A stretch of DNA of 36,614 bases from a virus: IMG/VR virus record IMGVR_UViG_3300044637_001190, positions 1-36,614 of that record. One strand, given 5' to 3'. This document shows, piece by piece, positions 6,713 to 14,382 of this stretch (positions within the stretch are counted from its first letter, which is position 1; each line of letters starts with the position of its first letter). A program made the translations under genes and the position numbers. Under the pieces are notes generated by a model that was given only the letters and a program-made list of their open reading frames with translations, searched no databases and had not been told where the DNA came from.

Positions 6713-8796
6713 CAGGCAAACCCTTGTGGCGTCGGGTCACGGGAAAGGGTCGCGGCCTTAACCTGAAGCTCTTGGCCTTTCAGTTGCAGTTCAGCCATCC
6801 CAAGCTCGCCCTCCATTTGCGTCCGCTGTTGCTCGATTTGAGCCTGCATCTGGGCCGTTTGCGACTTGAGTTGCTCCACCTGCATTGCGCTTTCGTCAGG
6901 CGGCGGCGGTCCTGGTGGCTGGACAGGCGGTGCGGCCTCGGCCTGCTCAAACACCTTGTCAATCACATCCTCCATCGAACGTGAGACATTGAACGTGCGA
7001 GCGCCTTGCTTCAGCACCTCGGCAAACAGCGGGGCCGTGTAAGGCGCAGACGGGACGATGCTTGCCGCCGCTGACATCAGGCCGACGATAGCGCTTGTGA
7101 ACTCAGTGAACGCCATCTTGGCCGCGTTCTCATCCGGCTGGACCGTCGAATCAGTCTCAACGTCAATGCGGAACGAGCGCAGCGCGTCATCGCGGAGAAG
7201 GGCTTGCACTTCTTCCCATGTCGGCTGCGCCATCAGTTCCAGCATAGCCGGGTCAGGAGCCATGCCGGGCGGAATGGGCATTCCAGACTGTTGCGCTTGT
7301 TGGATTAGCGGCATGATTTGCTTGATCTGCTGCTTTTCCGCCGCCGTAAGCAACTTCACGTTCGTCATAGCCTTCAGCGTGTCAATGCTGAAATGCTCTG
7401 CAATAATCTCTGCCTTGAGCCGGATAGCATCACGGCAGAACCGTTGCAGGTCGCGTTGACGGTCACGGACACGCAGTGAACCCCACTGGCCCTTCATCCG
7501 TTGAGCCGTTGCCGTCTCGTTAGGATTGCTCTCGCCCCGAATAATGTCCGACAGGCCGGTGATCTGGTAGATGTCGTTCAGGACTTGCGAGCGGGCCTCA
7601 TAGCAGCCTTTCAGCACCTGAATGACCATATCGACCGGAACCCACTCGATAAGGCCGCGAACGCCGCCCTTCTCTTTCCACAGGTCAAACGTGTCGATTG
7701 GGATTAGCTTGTTCTCGTTACCCGGCGAAAACACCAGTTGCAGTTCGCGGTTGGCTTCACCGGCATACACACCGACCATCCGCAGCGCATCTTGCAGCTT
7801 GCCAATGCGGGCCGTCAGTTCGTCCAGTTCGTCGGCTTGGTCTTGATACTGGACGTAATCGGCAACCGGAATGGTGCTGTCATTGGCCGTCGTGGCATTC
7901 AACGGAGGCGGGCACGGGAAGAAATTAGTCAGCCCCAGCGGGTCTTCACGCTTGTCCAGCACACCGCCCGTGTAGCCCTTGCAGACCCAATAAGCCATCT
8001 TGGTGGGCTTATCCCAAATCTCGTAGACCTCGCCCGTCTGACTGGACTGCTTTTGGGCATCCGATGCCGTGTCCGTGCCGGTTGAGGTCGTCGTGATAGG
8101 AACGTTCTTGGCCATGTCTTTGCCAAAGCGTTCCGTCAGTTCTGCCCTTGTCATGTAGACGCGTCGGGCAACCCAACGGACTTCAGCCCATTCACGCGCC
8201 GGGTTAGTCAACCAGTCTTTCCATGAAACGTGGTCGCACTGGACTTCCTCGTAAACCACTTCCTCGGTGGCTTCCGGCGTCTCGACCTCGCCAACCTCGG
8301 TATCGTCATCGTCCTGAACGCCTTCGCCCAGTTCGTAATCCTGTTCTGCGTTGACCTCGCGCATATGCGGGATGTAGCGCACCCACACTTGGCCTCGACC
8401 TGGCAGCAGATAGTCCAGAACGCAGAGCTTCACGCGTCCGTCAAAATCATACTGGTCTAGGCTGAAGCCTAGCGCCCGTTCCAGCACGTCAGACGCAATC
8501 TTGCCCACCGGGTCCTCATCACGATAGCGGCGATCCACCATCGGCACCGGCTGCTTGGCATAGATGGCAGGCTGAAGGGTCGAGACGTTTGACCACAGGA
8601 TAGCAAAGCGACGACGCTCATACCCTACAGACGGACGGCCACCACCACGGGCGCGGTTCTCGTTCTTGTAGCGCCTAACGATGATGTCGCCAGTCTTCCA
8701 CCACGGCTGCAACTCGCGCTCAGACAGATTGATTTCCTCAATCCATTTGGTAACAAGGTCGATGCCGTCTTGATTTTCAGGTTCGTCGGGAAGCAT
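6712..8796 (-). CDS. Portal protein (P22-like podovirus type)
   Basis: The protein is about 694 residues from the ATG at 8796 and matches the large podovirus portal family by size, position after the terminase, and content. It has an N-terminal tryptophan-rich helical region (WIEEINLSERELQPWWKTGD), a central acidic insertion near residues 150-185, the conserved crown and stem region (GLIEWVPVDMVIQVLKGCYE; then QVLNDIYQITGLSDIIRGE), and a long Gln/Met-rich coiled-coil barrel at the C-terminus. The reading frame is open to 8907, inside the terminase gene; I prefer 8796 because GAGGGG stands just upstream. The dodecameric ring would be the DNA entry and exit channel. Confidence 0.92.
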   Translation of the reverse strand: MLPDEPENQDGIDLVTKWIEEINLSERELQPWWKTGDIIVRRYKNENRARGGGRPSVGYERRRFAILWSNVSTLQPAIYAKQPVPMVDRRYRDEDPVGKIASDVLERALGFSLDQYDFDGRVKLCVLDYLLPGRGQVWVRYIPHMREVNAEQDYELGEGVQDDDDTEVGEVETPEATEEVVYEEVQCDHVSWKDWLTNPAREWAEVRWVARRVYMTRAELTERFGKDMAKNVPITTTSTGTDTASDAQKQSSQTGEVYEIWDKPTKMAYWVCKGYTGGVLDKREDPLGLTNFFPCPPPLNATTANDSTIPVADYVQYQDQADELDELTARIGKLQDALRMVGVYAGEANRELQLVFSPGNENKLIPIDTFDLWKEKGGVRGLIEWVPVDMVIQVLKGCYEARSQVLNDIYQITGLSDIIRGESNPNETATAQRMKGQWGSLRVRDRQRDLQRFCRDAIRLKAEIIAEHFSIDTLKAMTNVKLLTAAEKQQIKQIMPLIQQAQQSGMPIPPGMAPDPAMLELMAQPTWEEVQALLRDDALRSFRIDVETDSTVQPDENAAKMAFTEFTSAIVGLMSAAASIVPSAPYTAPLFAEVLKQGARTFNVSRSMEDVIDKVFEQAEAAPPVQPPGPPPPDESAMQVEQLKSQTAQMQAQIEQQRTQMEGELGMAELQLKGQELQVKAATLSRDPTPQGFA

Positions 8797-8857
8797 AGCC
8801 CCTCGCAAAGCGTTCAGGGGAACATATCGTGCGCGGGTCCGCTTGTCGATAGAACGA

Positions 8858-10177
8858 TCATGCGCGTTCGTAACCCGTGTGCACCGGCTGGTTAGCCAAT
8901 AGGTCATCCCATGTCATGTCCATGATGCCCTTGATCGGCTGTTCTGCCGTTTTGACCTCGGGCTTAATCTCACGATAGGCCATTGCCAGATACCGAAAGG
9001 CATCGGCAGCGTGGCTGGTCCAATCGTGCTTAGGTCCATCACGGAACACGCGGGCCTTGTCGTCATAGTCCGCTCGATACTGGCGCAGGCATTCCAGCCC
9101 GGCCTTGCACTTTTCACGGTCAAACCAGATGCGCGGGAACAGAACACGGCCCGCGTTAATGCCGTCCAGCACCTTGTGGTTAGGAACCAGCTTGGGCTTA
9201 AGCTTGAGCGTCAGCATCGTCTCAATCCGCGTCCGGCCCGTGCCTAGCTCTCGCACCCTCGCGTCATGCGGCACCCAATCCGTTTCGTATTTGTAAGGCT
9301 TGGCTTGTAGCACCTTGGCGTAATGCTCAATGCTCTCCCCGCTGGCCTCATAGAAGTCGATGACCCTGATTTCCGACCCGTGAGCCTGCCAGAACCAGAT
9401 CGCCGTGCTGTCGCCTATGCCTAAATCCCACGTCGTATAGACCGGGAGCGCAGGGTCATATGGCACGTCCGTAATCCGTCCCGCTCGCTCGCTCTCGGCC
9501 ATGTCCTTACCGTAGTAAGCGCCGATAATTGCCGCCTCGAACGAGCATTCAAACTCTTGCTCATATTGCTCTGGCGTCATTTCCTTAGACGCGGCCACCA
9601 GTTCGCTTTGTGGCAGGATGCCAGTCTCAGACGCAGGCAGGAAGAACGGGAACCAATCAGGGTCCGTCTTGGCTCGCTCGAACAAGTCAAAGAACGCATT
9701 GCGTCCCTTTGGTGTTCCAATGAACGTAGCCGTGCCCTGACGGTCGGCCAGCATCGGGCGGATGATCGAGCCGAAGATGCCCGGATACATATCGGCGTAT
9801 TCGTCCAGCGTGGCATCATCCAAGTAACCGCCGCGCAGGGCATCCGGGTTGTCAGCGCCGTAAATCTTGATGCGCTTGCCGCCGATTAGCTCGACATACA
9901 GTTCTGATTCGTTCGGAGGCTTTGCCCAGATCGGCTGGCTGTATCGTTTCAGATACTCCCATGCCACGTCCTTTGCTTGCTTCAGGTAGGGCGCGAGATA
10001 GGCCGCTCGATAGTGGGGCTTGTCCGACACCACCGCATTGCGAATCATGTCGTTAATGCAAGCCACCGTCTTACCGCAGCGACGGTGCGCCACCCCGATG
10101 GCAAAGCGTTGCGTTCGGTTATGGAACGGCAGGAACACCCGGCGAGGGGCGTAGGGGATTACTCTGGGTTCAGCCAA
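8858..10177 (-). CDS. terL: Terminase large subunit (packaging ATPase and nuclease)
   Basis: This 439-residue protein carries the full terminase set. The Walker A motif is AHRRCGKT (residues 30-37) and the Walker B is TLDE (123-126). The C-terminal RNase H-like nuclease has acidic residues at D251 (TTWDLGIGDST), D305 (WVPHDAR) and D392 (SHAADAFRY). It cuts concatemeric DNA and drives it into the prohead through the portal. The start is TTG at 10177, overlapping the small-subunit gene by 19 bases. The next in-frame ATG lies after Walker A, so TTG is needed. The order terS, terL, portal is standard. Confidence 0.95.
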   Translation of the reverse strand: MAEPRVIPYAPRRVFLPFHNRTQRFAIGVAHRRCGKTVACINDMIRNAVVSDKPHYRAAYLAPYLKQAKDVAWEYLKRYSQPIWAKPPNESELYVELIGGKRIKIYGADNPDALRGGYLDDATLDEYADMYPGIFGSIIRPMLADRQGTATFIGTPKGRNAFFDLFERAKTDPDWFPFFLPASETGILPQSELVAASKEMTPEQYEQEFECSFEAAIIGAYYGKDMAESERAGRITDVPYDPALPVYTTWDLGIGDSTAIWFWQAHGSEIRVIDFYEASGESIEHYAKVLQAKPYKYETDWVPHDARVRELGTGRTRIETMLTLKLKPKLVPNHKVLDGINAGRVLFPRIWFDREKCKAGLECLRQYRADYDDKARVFRDGPKHDWTSHAADAFRYLAMAYREIKPEVKTAEQPIKGIMDMTWDDLLANQPVHTGYERA

Positions 10178-10440
10178 GAGACACTGATCGAGATTGGCGC
10201 ATCAGGGTCACCCGCAAGCTGCATCGGCAGAACCTTGCCAAGCAGCGACATAAACGGGCCGGGGTTCTCGCTGGCCTGAACGGTCAGGTAATCCACCAAG
10301 CCTGTATCCGTGCCACCGCCTGCCTTTTGAGCAGCAAGCAGGATGGCGTCCTTAAGCAGCGCCGTGTTTTTGTTTGGCGTCCCCTTCTGGCGACCGCCTC
10401 GACGCTCACCGGGCAATGATGGTCTAAAGCCGGACAACAT
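10159..10440 (-). CDS. Terminase small subunit-like protein
   Basis: This 93-residue protein begins with a basic stretch, RRGGRQKGTPNKNTALLKDA, the GRPKGTPNK-type element seen in many phage DNA-binding proteins next to terL. A helical segment and the motif NPGPFMSLLGKVLPMQLAGD follow. It is shorter than classical TerS proteins but is in the right place, immediately before and overlapping terL. It probably recognises the packaging site. A GGTGAAATG context gives a modest ribosome site. A promoter lies about 65 bases upstream. Confidence 0.75.
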   Translation of the reverse strand: MLSGFRPSLPGERRGGRQKGTPNKNTALLKDAILLAAQKAGGGTDTGLVDYLTVQASENPGPFMSLLGKVLPMQLAGDPDAPISISVSWLNPE

Positions 10441-10506
10441 TTCACCATCTAGTTTAGTTCTGTGCGTCTAGCCTTAAGCCGTAGCGGGGGCGTAGTTGCG
10501 GGAGGG

Positions 10507-10535
10507 ATGATGCATTAGAGGGGCTTTCCGGTCAA
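10507..10535 (-). promoter_or_regulatory. Sigma-70-like promoter for packaging and head genes
   Basis: On the minus strand TTGACC (10530-10535) and CATCAT (10507-10512) are separated by exactly 17 bases. The -35 matches consensus at five positions and the -10 at four. The site is in the 164-base gap upstream of the terminase genes, and the leader to the TerS ATG would be about 60 nt. It would allow the morphogenesis genes to be transcribed apart from the recombination genes. Confidence 0.55.
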
Positions 10536-10548
10536 GTTAGTATGAGCA

Positions 10549-10587
10549 GGGCGCGGCGGGTCCGGTGAAACCCGTTATTCCGCGCCC
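10549..10587. other. Long GC-rich hairpin upstream of the terminase genes
   Basis: GGGCGCGG (10549-10556) pairs with CCGCGCCC (10580-10587), and inside it CGGGT (10557-10561) pairs with ACCCG (10570-10574), leaving a five-base bulge. Neither strand has a T run afterwards, so it is not a standard terminator. It lies just before the terminase promoter. It could slow transcription from upstream, or be part of the packaging initiation region. The whole 10441-10604 gap otherwise holds only the promoter. Confidence 0.5.
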
Positions 10588-10604
10588 ACTAGGCCCTCTA
10601 CCTC

Positions 10605-10814
10605 CTAGCTGCTCAATGGGGTGTCCCGCGCCATAACCACCAGTGCGGCGCTAATGGCGTAGGAAATAGCGTTTGCCGTTGTGTAGCCGTAACGGTCTTT
10701 GATGCGTTGCAGATCGGCAAGCTGGCCAGCGTCTAGCACTACCTCGACACGCTTTGCTCCTGATTGGGCTTGGCGGGAACGGGCGCGTTGAGTGCGGAGG
10801 GTGGCGGTCATCAT
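10605..10814 (-). CDS. Ribbon-helix-helix DNA-binding protein
   Basis: The 69-residue protein has a basic N-terminal tail (RTQRARSRQAQSGAKR). A short beta strand RVEVVLD is followed by two helices (AGQLADLQRIKDRYG and TANAISYAISAALVVMA), the layout of an Arc/MetJ-type ribbon-helix-helix repressor. Such proteins bind DNA as dimers with the strand in the major groove. Its ATG overlaps the stop of the upstream gene. It lies just before the terminase promoter at 10507-10535, so that promoter is a natural candidate target; this is inference. Confidence 0.72.
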   Translation of the reverse strand: MMTATLRTQRARSRQAQSGAKRVEVVLDAGQLADLQRIKDRYGYTTANAISYAISAALVVMARDTPLSS

Positions 10815-11068
10815 GCCAGCGCTCCCGTGAACGGGGGCAAGCCCAGCCTAGCGTGACGGGCGGTCATCATTGGCACGAAACGGTCGCAGCAATGAGCGCA
10901 ACGATCAGCGGCTGGCGTTGCCATGAACTCGTTAACGCCGACAACTTCCGAAGCCATGCATTGATAAGTCTGGCGACCGTTGCGAACGACATTGCCCCGG
11001 CTATCGACACCGAGCGAGGCGCAGGCTGTGGTTCCGTTTTTGCCTTGGCGAAGATGAATCTTGGTCAT
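10811..11068 (-). CDS. Small cysteine- and histidine-rich hypothetical protein
   Basis: This is an 85-residue protein of unknown function. Paired residues CAHCC near position 60, together with other Cys and His residues, suggest a small zinc-binding fold. GGGAGAG lies upstream of the ATG, and the TGA overlaps the start of the ribbon-helix-helix gene. Co-translation with that regulator suggests a shared early or middle role. No homologue comes to mind. Confidence 0.65.
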   Translation of the reverse strand: MTKIHLRQGKNGTTACASLGVDSRGNVVRNGRQTYQCMASEVVGVNEFMATPAADRCAHCCDRFVPMMTARHARLGLPPFTGALA

Positions 11069-11133
11069 GTCGTTCTCTCCCTTTGATGCACCCTTATCCC
11101 ATACCGTTTCCGGTTACGCAATAGCCCGCGTGA

Positions 11134-11316
11134 TTATTTTTGCGCTTTTTGAAATTGGCGCATAAACGCTCCCGGCGGCTCCCCATGTTTATCAGCGATG
11201 CGGAACACAGGCATTCCAGCCTCTGCACGGTGGGCAAGCCATCGGTCTCTGGCAAGTTGGCTTTTACGGCAAGCGTAGGTCCGCACCGAGGCAATGGGGT
11301 CGTGACCGTCATTCAT
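11134..11316 (-). CDS. Small basic hypothetical protein
   Basis: The 60-residue protein is rich in Arg, Ala and aromatic residues (RKSQLARDRWLAHRAEAGMP, then VFRIADKHGEPPGAFMRQF), with the feel of a small helical DNA-binding protein. I prefer this frame over an overlapping 72-codon frame at 11094-11312 because its residue pattern is amphipathic and because AGGA precedes its ATG. The 66 bases between it and ninB hold nothing clear. Downstream (11069-11133) is a weak promoter-like stretch and the hairpin ACCGGAAACGGT. Confidence 0.55.
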   Translation of the reverse strand: MNDGHDPIASVRTYACRKSQLARDRWLAHRAEAGMPVFRIADKHGEPPGAFMRQFQKAQK

Positions 11317-11382
11317 CGGCTATAGTCCTGTTTGAAAACGGTCCACGGGGTCCAGAATATCACTCGGATAGGCTTTGGCTTG

Positions 11383-11772
11383 TCAGGTGTCATGGCTAAA
11401 GGTCACTCCGTTTTGCGCTCCCCACGCGGTCATAAATTCTATCAGGTCGCCCATCTCTTGCCGGTCAAGATCGGATGACCGGAGGCCAAGCGGAAACCAG
11501 TTCTGGCCGTCCAGCGTCGGCATCATCACCATCTCAGCGCCTAGCGCCTGCATCATCACGGCCTTCCATTTCACCGGGTCCATTGGCAGATTGCAATGCA
11601 CCGGCTTTTGCTCGGCAAGTTCGGTCAGCATCGCCCACATTTTATCGTTCTGGGGCAGGCTACGTTTCGGCCTTGAAAGGGTGATGCGGGACAAGTCGGG
11701 CAATGCCCAGACCCATCCGCACACCTTCTCTCTATCCTGTTTAGATCGCAGAACGATAGCGGCCTTCGTCAC
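11383..11772 (-). CDS. ninB: NinB-like recombination protein
   Basis: The 129-residue protein matches the lambda NinB (Orf) family, a recombination mediator that helps load annealing proteins and can replace RecFOR. Visible family features are TLSRPKRSLPQNDKMWAML, the later MDPVKWKAVMMQALG, and the end LGLRSSDLDRQEMGDLIEFM followed by AWGAQNGVTF. The start is GTG, sharing one base with the TAG of the upstream coiled-coil gene. It sits in the same operon as the Rad52-type annealase and SSB, the partners expected for NinB. Confidence 0.88.
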   Translation of the reverse strand: MTKAAIVLRSKQDREKVCGWVWALPDLSRITLSRPKRSLPQNDKMWAMLTELAEQKPVHCNLPMDPVKWKAVMMQALGAEMVMMPTLDGQNWFPLGLRSSDLDRQEMGDLIEFMTAWGAQNGVTFSHDT

Positions 11773-12500
11773 TAGACCACCGTTTGCACTTCGACGACAT
11801 CGAAGCCGGGAATGTCACGCCGCCCCGACGCCACGTCCGCATCCGCCAGCTTTTGCAGAAACGCATTGAACGCGGACGGGTCGCGCTTCCAGTATGCTCC
11901 GGCGGCGACTTGGGCATCCACGAGAACGGCCTTGTAAGACGTTCTCAGGGTTGCGGCCCTTCCCATACCAGACGCTTGCGGACGGGCGTTCTCAGCGTCC
12001 CTAGCGGCCTTTTGCGCGGCTTGGGCTTCCTGTATCTTTTGCTCCGCGTCCTCGCGTTCTGAAAGGTTAGCGCTCTGGGCTTGGCGCATAGCTTCAGCCG
12101 CGTCCTGAATAGCCTTCTCAGCTACCAGACGCGCGGCTTCCGCCTTGGCCTTTTGTTCGTCGTCCAGCCTTTTCAGCCACGGTGCGAGGCAAGCCTTAAG
12201 CGCCTCGACCGCTTGAACCGTTTTACCCTTGACGGCTTTCGTGTTGCCAATAAGCGGAGCGTATCGGGCTTGGACCTCGGCCTTGCCCGCGTCGTAAGGC
12301 TCGTTTTCCTTTACGCGCTCCGCATCCGCCGCCTTCTCCGCTTGCTGGATTTGGCGCATCAGGGTTTGCACGGCCTCGGCTTGTCCCGGCGTGGTGATCG
12401 GCTCGCCGTCTGCGAAATTTTTAGCTTCCGCGTAAAGGTCGTCGATATGCTCGCAGATCAGGTCGTAGGGCCGCGCGTTCGGGATAGGTTCAGCACTCAT
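11772..12500 (-). CDS. Coiled-coil protein of the recombination module
   Basis: This 242-residue protein has a short globular N-terminus (PYDLICEHIDDLYAEAKNFA), a long Lys/Glu/Ala/Gln-rich coiled coil at about residues 45-180, and a C-terminal domain (TLRTSYKAVLVDAQVAAGAY and onward). I start at the ATG at 12500, overlapping the ssb stop by 11 bases, rather than at an upstream codon inside ssb. Its place among ssb, gapR-like and rad52-like genes suggests a DNA-repair or nuclease-protection accessory, similar in position to Gam or Gp157-like proteins. The family is not identified. Confidence 0.72.
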   Translation of the reverse strand: MSAEPIPNARPYDLICEHIDDLYAEAKNFADGEPITTPGQAEAVQTLMRQIQQAEKAADAERVKENEPYDAGKAEVQARYAPLIGNTKAVKGKTVQAVEALKACLAPWLKRLDDEQKAKAEAARLVAEKAIQDAAEAMRQAQSANLSEREDAEQKIQEAQAAQKAARDAENARPQASGMGRAATLRTSYKAVLVDAQVAAGAYWKRDPSAFNAFLQKLADADVASGRRDIPGFDVVEVQTVV

Positions 12501-12897
12501 AACTGAACGCCTGACGAATGAAGGGAGCGCTGTCGTCGAAATCAAAATCTCGCAAACTGGGCTTGTTAGAATATTCGCCACGGTCGCCACCGCCGCCAGC
12601 CGCCTTCGGAGCGCCTTGCAGGGTCAGGTTATCAACGCGGACGGTCAGGTAACTCTTGCCTTCATGCTCGCGCTTGGACAGGTCGCCACAGACCGTCACG
12701 CTTGAGCCTTTCGTCAGGTATTGCGCCAGACTGTCGCCACGCGCTCCCCAAAGGTTGCAGTCGAAAAAGATCGTTCCTTTTTCCTTTCCAGACCGATCAT
12801 CAACCGCGACGGAAAACGCCGTCACCTTGTCGCCTCCCGTTGTCGTCCGTTGTTCGGCGTCTTTGGTGATGCGCCCGGCAATCGTGATGTTTTTCAT
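12490..12897 (-). CDS. ssb: Single-stranded DNA-binding protein
   Basis: The protein is 135 residues with a clear OB-fold SSB core: ITIAGRITKDAEQRTT, GDKVTAFSVAVDD, FFDCNLWGARGDSLAQYL, then KGSSVTVCGDL and YLTVRVDNLTL. A Gly-rich linker follows, and then an acidic tip, DFDFDDSAPF. In most SSBs the acidic tip is the last thing in the protein and recruits partners. Here nine more residues (IRQAFSYEC) follow, which is unusual. The TGA overlaps the next gene. It protects ssDNA during annealing-driven recombination and replication. Confidence 0.92.
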   Translation of the reverse strand: MKNITIAGRITKDAEQRTTTGGDKVTAFSVAVDDRSGKEKGTIFFDCNLWGARGDSLAQYLTKGSSVTVCGDLSKREHEGKSYLTVRVDNLTLQGAPKAAGGGGDRGEYSNKPSLRDFDFDDSAPFIRQAFSYEC

Positions 12898-12900
12898 AGG

Positions 12901-13137
12901 TCAGCCCTCCACGGCTTGCAGATAAAGATCGAGGATTGTTTCCTCTTGCTGGCGCTTCGCCTTGTCCTGTTTAATCAGGCGCAGAACCTTTCGCATGATT
13001 TTCGGGTCATACCCGACCGCCTTCGCCTCCGCGAAAACTTCCTTCATGTCGGCAGCAATGGCCGTCTTATCCGTATCGAGGCGTTCCAGCCGTTCCATGA
13101 ACGCTTGAAGGTGGCCGGTGTTAATCGCGTCCGTCAT
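12901..13137 (-). CDS. GapR-like (DUF2312) nucleoid-associated protein
   Basis: This 78-residue all-helical protein matches DUF2312/GapR. It has FMERLERLDTDKTAIAADMK, then EVFAEAKAVGYDPKIMRKVL and IKQDKAKRQQEETILDLYLQ. Host GapR in alphaproteobacteria is a tetrameric clamp that binds overtwisted AT-rich DNA ahead of forks and stimulates type II topoisomerases. Length and spacing of motifs look complete. The ATG overlaps the Rad52-like stop (ATGA at 13134-13137). Its presence strongly suggests an alphaproteobacterial host. The phage copy could aid phage replication or compete with host GapR. Confidence 0.88.
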   Translation of the reverse strand: MTDAINTGHLQAFMERLERLDTDKTAIAADMKEVFAEAKAVGYDPKIMRKVLRLIKQDKAKRQQEETILDLYLQAVEG

Positions 13138-13805
13138 TTTGCTTCCTCTTTGGTGAATGGGGTTTGCGAGGCCAAGTCGATCAGCCCCTCATAAAGCGTC
13201 GTCAGTTCCGCCAGCCGTTCGGGCAATGTGGCGTCTAGTTCGGCACACAAGCCCGACGCCTTCGCCCAGACCTTCGACAGATCGTCCGGCTTTGTCCGGC
13301 GCAACACGTCCTCAAAACGGTCGGCCCGTTCGGAAAGGGTCGGGGGCTTGACAGGCTCAGGCGGGGTTTCGACCACGTTCGCTTGCGCCTTGTCGTAAAG
13401 CGCCAGACCAAAGGCATTGCCAAAGGTCATAAGCGCCCGCTTCATTGCGTCGCTCTCAGCCTCTTTGACGGCGCTTTCGTGGGCTTGGTCAACGTCCCGG
13501 TCAATACCAGACCCAAACCCGCAACCCTCGCGGACGATAACCGTGTCACCCGCGCGAACGGTAATCCGAACGCGGGCGGTATAGCCGACGCGGAACTTTT
13601 CGTTAATCATGCGCGGCTCGCCAAGCTGGCGCATTTCGACCGTCTCGCGGTCCCATTCCGCAAAGCCGAAAATCCGATTGGCCTCCGCGATAACGTGCCA
13701 CGCGGCAAGATACGAAAGCGTCTGCCCGGCTTGCTGGCGGGTGGCCACATGGGCCTTATTGAGCGGTGCCGTCAGGGCTATCCGCTGTTCATCCGAGAAC
13801 GTCAT
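13134..13805 (-). CDS. Rad52-type single-strand annealing protein
   Basis: The 223-residue protein shows the conserved Rad52/22 core: LSYLAAWHVIAEANRIFGFA, then RVGYTARVRITV, the REGCGFGSG turn, and HESAVKEAESDAMKRAL followed by MTFGNAFGLALYD. This core forms the ring that anneals complementary strands. The N-terminal domain (to about residue 145) is complete. The rest is a charged tail that may bind SSB. It is the centre of a phage recombination module with SSB and NinB. Both ends overlap neighbouring genes by ATGA junctions. No partner exonuclease was recognised. Confidence 0.9.
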   Translation of the reverse strand: MTFSDEQRIALTAPLNKAHVATRQQAGQTLSYLAAWHVIAEANRIFGFAEWDRETVEMRQLGEPRMINEKFRVGYTARVRITVRAGDTVIVREGCGFGSGIDRDVDQAHESAVKEAESDAMKRALMTFGNAFGLALYDKAQANVVETPPEPVKPPTLSERADRFEDVLRRTKPDDLSKVWAKASGLCAELDATLPERLAELTTLYEGLIDLASQTPFTKEEAK

Positions 13806-14005
13806 TCGGCCTCCTCCTTTGCCTTGTCGTATTCTGCTAGTGCCCTACGACAATCGCGGACGTATCGCTTGGCGTTTTCGTCTGACCGACTCAAAAACAT
13901 ATGAACCGTCATCACAACATCAAATCGCGTGGCAGGGTAATAAACGCCGCCGTAATCCATTTCTAACCGGCCTTCATGAAACCGGGCGAGAGGTCTGTCA
14001 GTCAT
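13802..14005 (-). CDS. Small hypothetical protein upstream of the annealase
   Basis: This 67-residue protein has an aromatic-rich beta N-terminal part (RLEMDYGGVYYPATRFDVVM) and a charged helical C-terminus. It is coupled to the Rad52-like gene by ATGA at 13802-13805. No family is recognised. An accessory role in recombination or early host interaction is possible, but only the operon context supports it. Confidence 0.65.
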   Translation of the reverse strand: MTDRPLARFHEGRLEMDYGGVYYPATRFDVVMTVHMFLSRSDENAKRYVRDCRRALAEYDKAKEEAE

Positions 14006-14198
14006 CGGCTTGGCCTAGCGAGTGTTTGTAATACGCGGCGGTTAGTCGGGTGACTGCGCTTCTCAGGCGTTCAATCTGGGCTTCATCTAGATCAGTCAGC
14101 CGCTCCACGTCACCGATTGCGACAGTGAGGGTTGAGAGACACGGCTCGAACTTGCCGGAGTGGCGGATGGTGCGGAGGGCTTCGATAACGTCAGTCAT
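13998..14198 (-). CDS. Small helical hypothetical protein
   Basis: The protein is 66 residues from the ATG at 14198 (MTDVIEALRTI). I prefer this start to one at 14267 because it overlaps the stop of the upstream gene by eight bases and because the extra upstream residues are unusually basic and lie entirely over another gene. The sequence is amphipathic and helical (DLDEAQIERLRSAVTRLTAA). The function is unknown. Confidence 0.62.
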   Translation of the reverse strand: MTDVIEALRTIRHSGKFEPCLSTLTVAIGDVERLTDLDEAQIERLRSAVTRLTAAYYKHSLGQADD

Positions 14199-14382
14199 TG
14201 GTCCCTGCCTTCGCGCGAGCCTGAAGCGCAGCCGTAATGGCAAGAACCTCTTTCCGACGAAACGCATTCCAGCGCGTCCGATACCATCCGCCGACGTATT
14301 TCATCTCGTCCGCCGAGGCCGCTCCGTTTGCCGCCTCATAAGCCGCAGTCCAATCGCTAATGATTTTCTCGTGATCGCTCAT
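14191..14382 (-). CDS. Small hypothetical protein
   Basis: The protein has 63 residues, is helical and is rich in Ala, Trp and Lys (KIISDWTAAYEAANG, GGWYRTRWNAFRRKEV). Its ATG overlaps the TGA of the first gene of the leftward unit (ATGA at 14379-14382). The function is unknown. The pattern resembles many small early phage proteins that act on host targets. Confidence 0.62.
   Translation of the reverse strand: MSDHEKIISDWTAAYEAANGAASADEMKYVGGWYRTRWNAFRRKEVLAITAALQARAKAGTND

Noticed and set aside
11094-11312. Minus-strand 72-codon frame
   Set aside because: It overlaps the 60-residue gene at 11134-11316 almost entirely, and its residue pattern is less protein-like.
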